A program made the position numbers and the translations under genes. A stretch of 13,830 nt of DNA from an uncultured Clostridium sp. (GTDB lineage Bacteria; Bacillota; Clostridia; Lachnospirales; Lachnospiraceae): the NCBI GenBank assembly GCA_900549235.1, contig URNT01000060.1, positions 1 to 13,830 on the forward strand. Reading direction: 5' to 3'. How positions within the stretch are numbered: the first letter of the stretch is position 1; each line of letters begins with the position of its first letter. Positions 13,764 to 13,830 of the stretch are shown in pieces. Below the pieces are notes generated by a model. That model made no database searches. It was not told the origin of the DNA and worked only from the letters and a program-made list of their open reading frames with translations.

Positions 13764-13826
13764 AAAAAAATCTTCAAAAATATTAAAAAAGTTATTGACA
13801 TTCAGCGCGAGGTTTGATATTATAAT
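13764..13826 (+). promoter_or_regulatory. Strong promoter with upstream A-tracts for an off-window gene
   Basis: A perfect -35 TTGACA (13795-13800) is followed by 17 bp and TATTAT (13818-13823), which is preceded by TGA, an extended -10. An overlapping TATAAT (13821-13826) would need a 20-bp spacer. Three A-tracts (13764-13770, 13776-13780, 13785-13790) have centres about 11 and 9.5 bp apart, roughly in helical phase, and look like an UP element. The gene lies beyond the window. Confidence 0.7.
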
Positions 13827-13830
13827 CCTC

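Noticed and set aside
13821..13826. TATAAT as the -10 for TTGACA at 13795
   Set aside because: It would need a 20-bp spacer; TATTAT with 17 bp and an extended -10 fits better.
1..13830. CRISPR array, insertion sequence, prophage, tRNA or rRNA gene
   Set aside because: No regularly spaced repeats, transposase, phage genes or recognisable RNA gene were seen on either strand.

Overview
The window looks like a chromosomal housekeeping segment from a Gram-positive, spore-forming Clostridia species, most likely Lachnospiraceae (Clostridium cluster XIVa). The reasons are the spore regulator SpoVT, moderately GC-rich genes with strong AGGAGG-type ribosome binding sites, a Gram-positive type lipoprotein, and gene pairs that also occur near the replication origin of Bacillus (pth-mfd-spoVT; metG-tatD-rsmA). 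The genus assignment is inference; no rRNA is present.

Layout. 1-213: a terminator from an upstream gene, then a promoter and a perfect 13-bp stem-loop in the leader of pth. 214-4346: pth (peptidyl-tRNA hydrolase) and mfd (transcription-repair coupling factor), closely spaced on +. 4359-4399: a terminator that works in both directions and overlaps the end of a small minus-strand DUF1622 membrane protein gene (4377-4703). 4704-4881: a divergent control region with a sigma-A type promoter for DUF1622, a candidate forespore sigma-G promoter for spoVT, and two separate dyads. 4882-5430: spoVT and its terminator. 5489-5693: an odd stretch with a 12-bp near-perfect inverted repeat and a short open frame that I do not recognise. 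5694-7556 (minus): a DUF885 family lipoprotein with an HEGYPGH metal motif, with its own promoter, divergent from metG. 7751-10511: metG and tatD, an operon ending in a strong terminator. 10559-13750: a promoter, then rsmA (ksgA), an oleate hydratase family flavoprotein with an unusual Ala-rich N-terminal hydrophobic segment, and a small zinc-ribbon protein. The window ends in a strong promoter with A-tracts upstream that drives a gene outside the window.

The genes serve translation quality and initiation (Pth, MetG, RsmA), DNA repair (Mfd, TatD), sporulation control (SpoVT), extracellular hydrolysis (DUF885) and fatty-acid hydration (oleate hydratase). Compared with the Bacillus order, the ancestral cluster is split and small genes (fin, rnmV) are absent from their usual places. 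I found no CRISPR, insertion sequence, phage gene or defence system. The most interesting items are the regulatory dyads at spoVT and DUF1622, the unexplained element at 5489-5693, and the anchored variant oleate hydratase. None of them amounts to a clearly new biological system.
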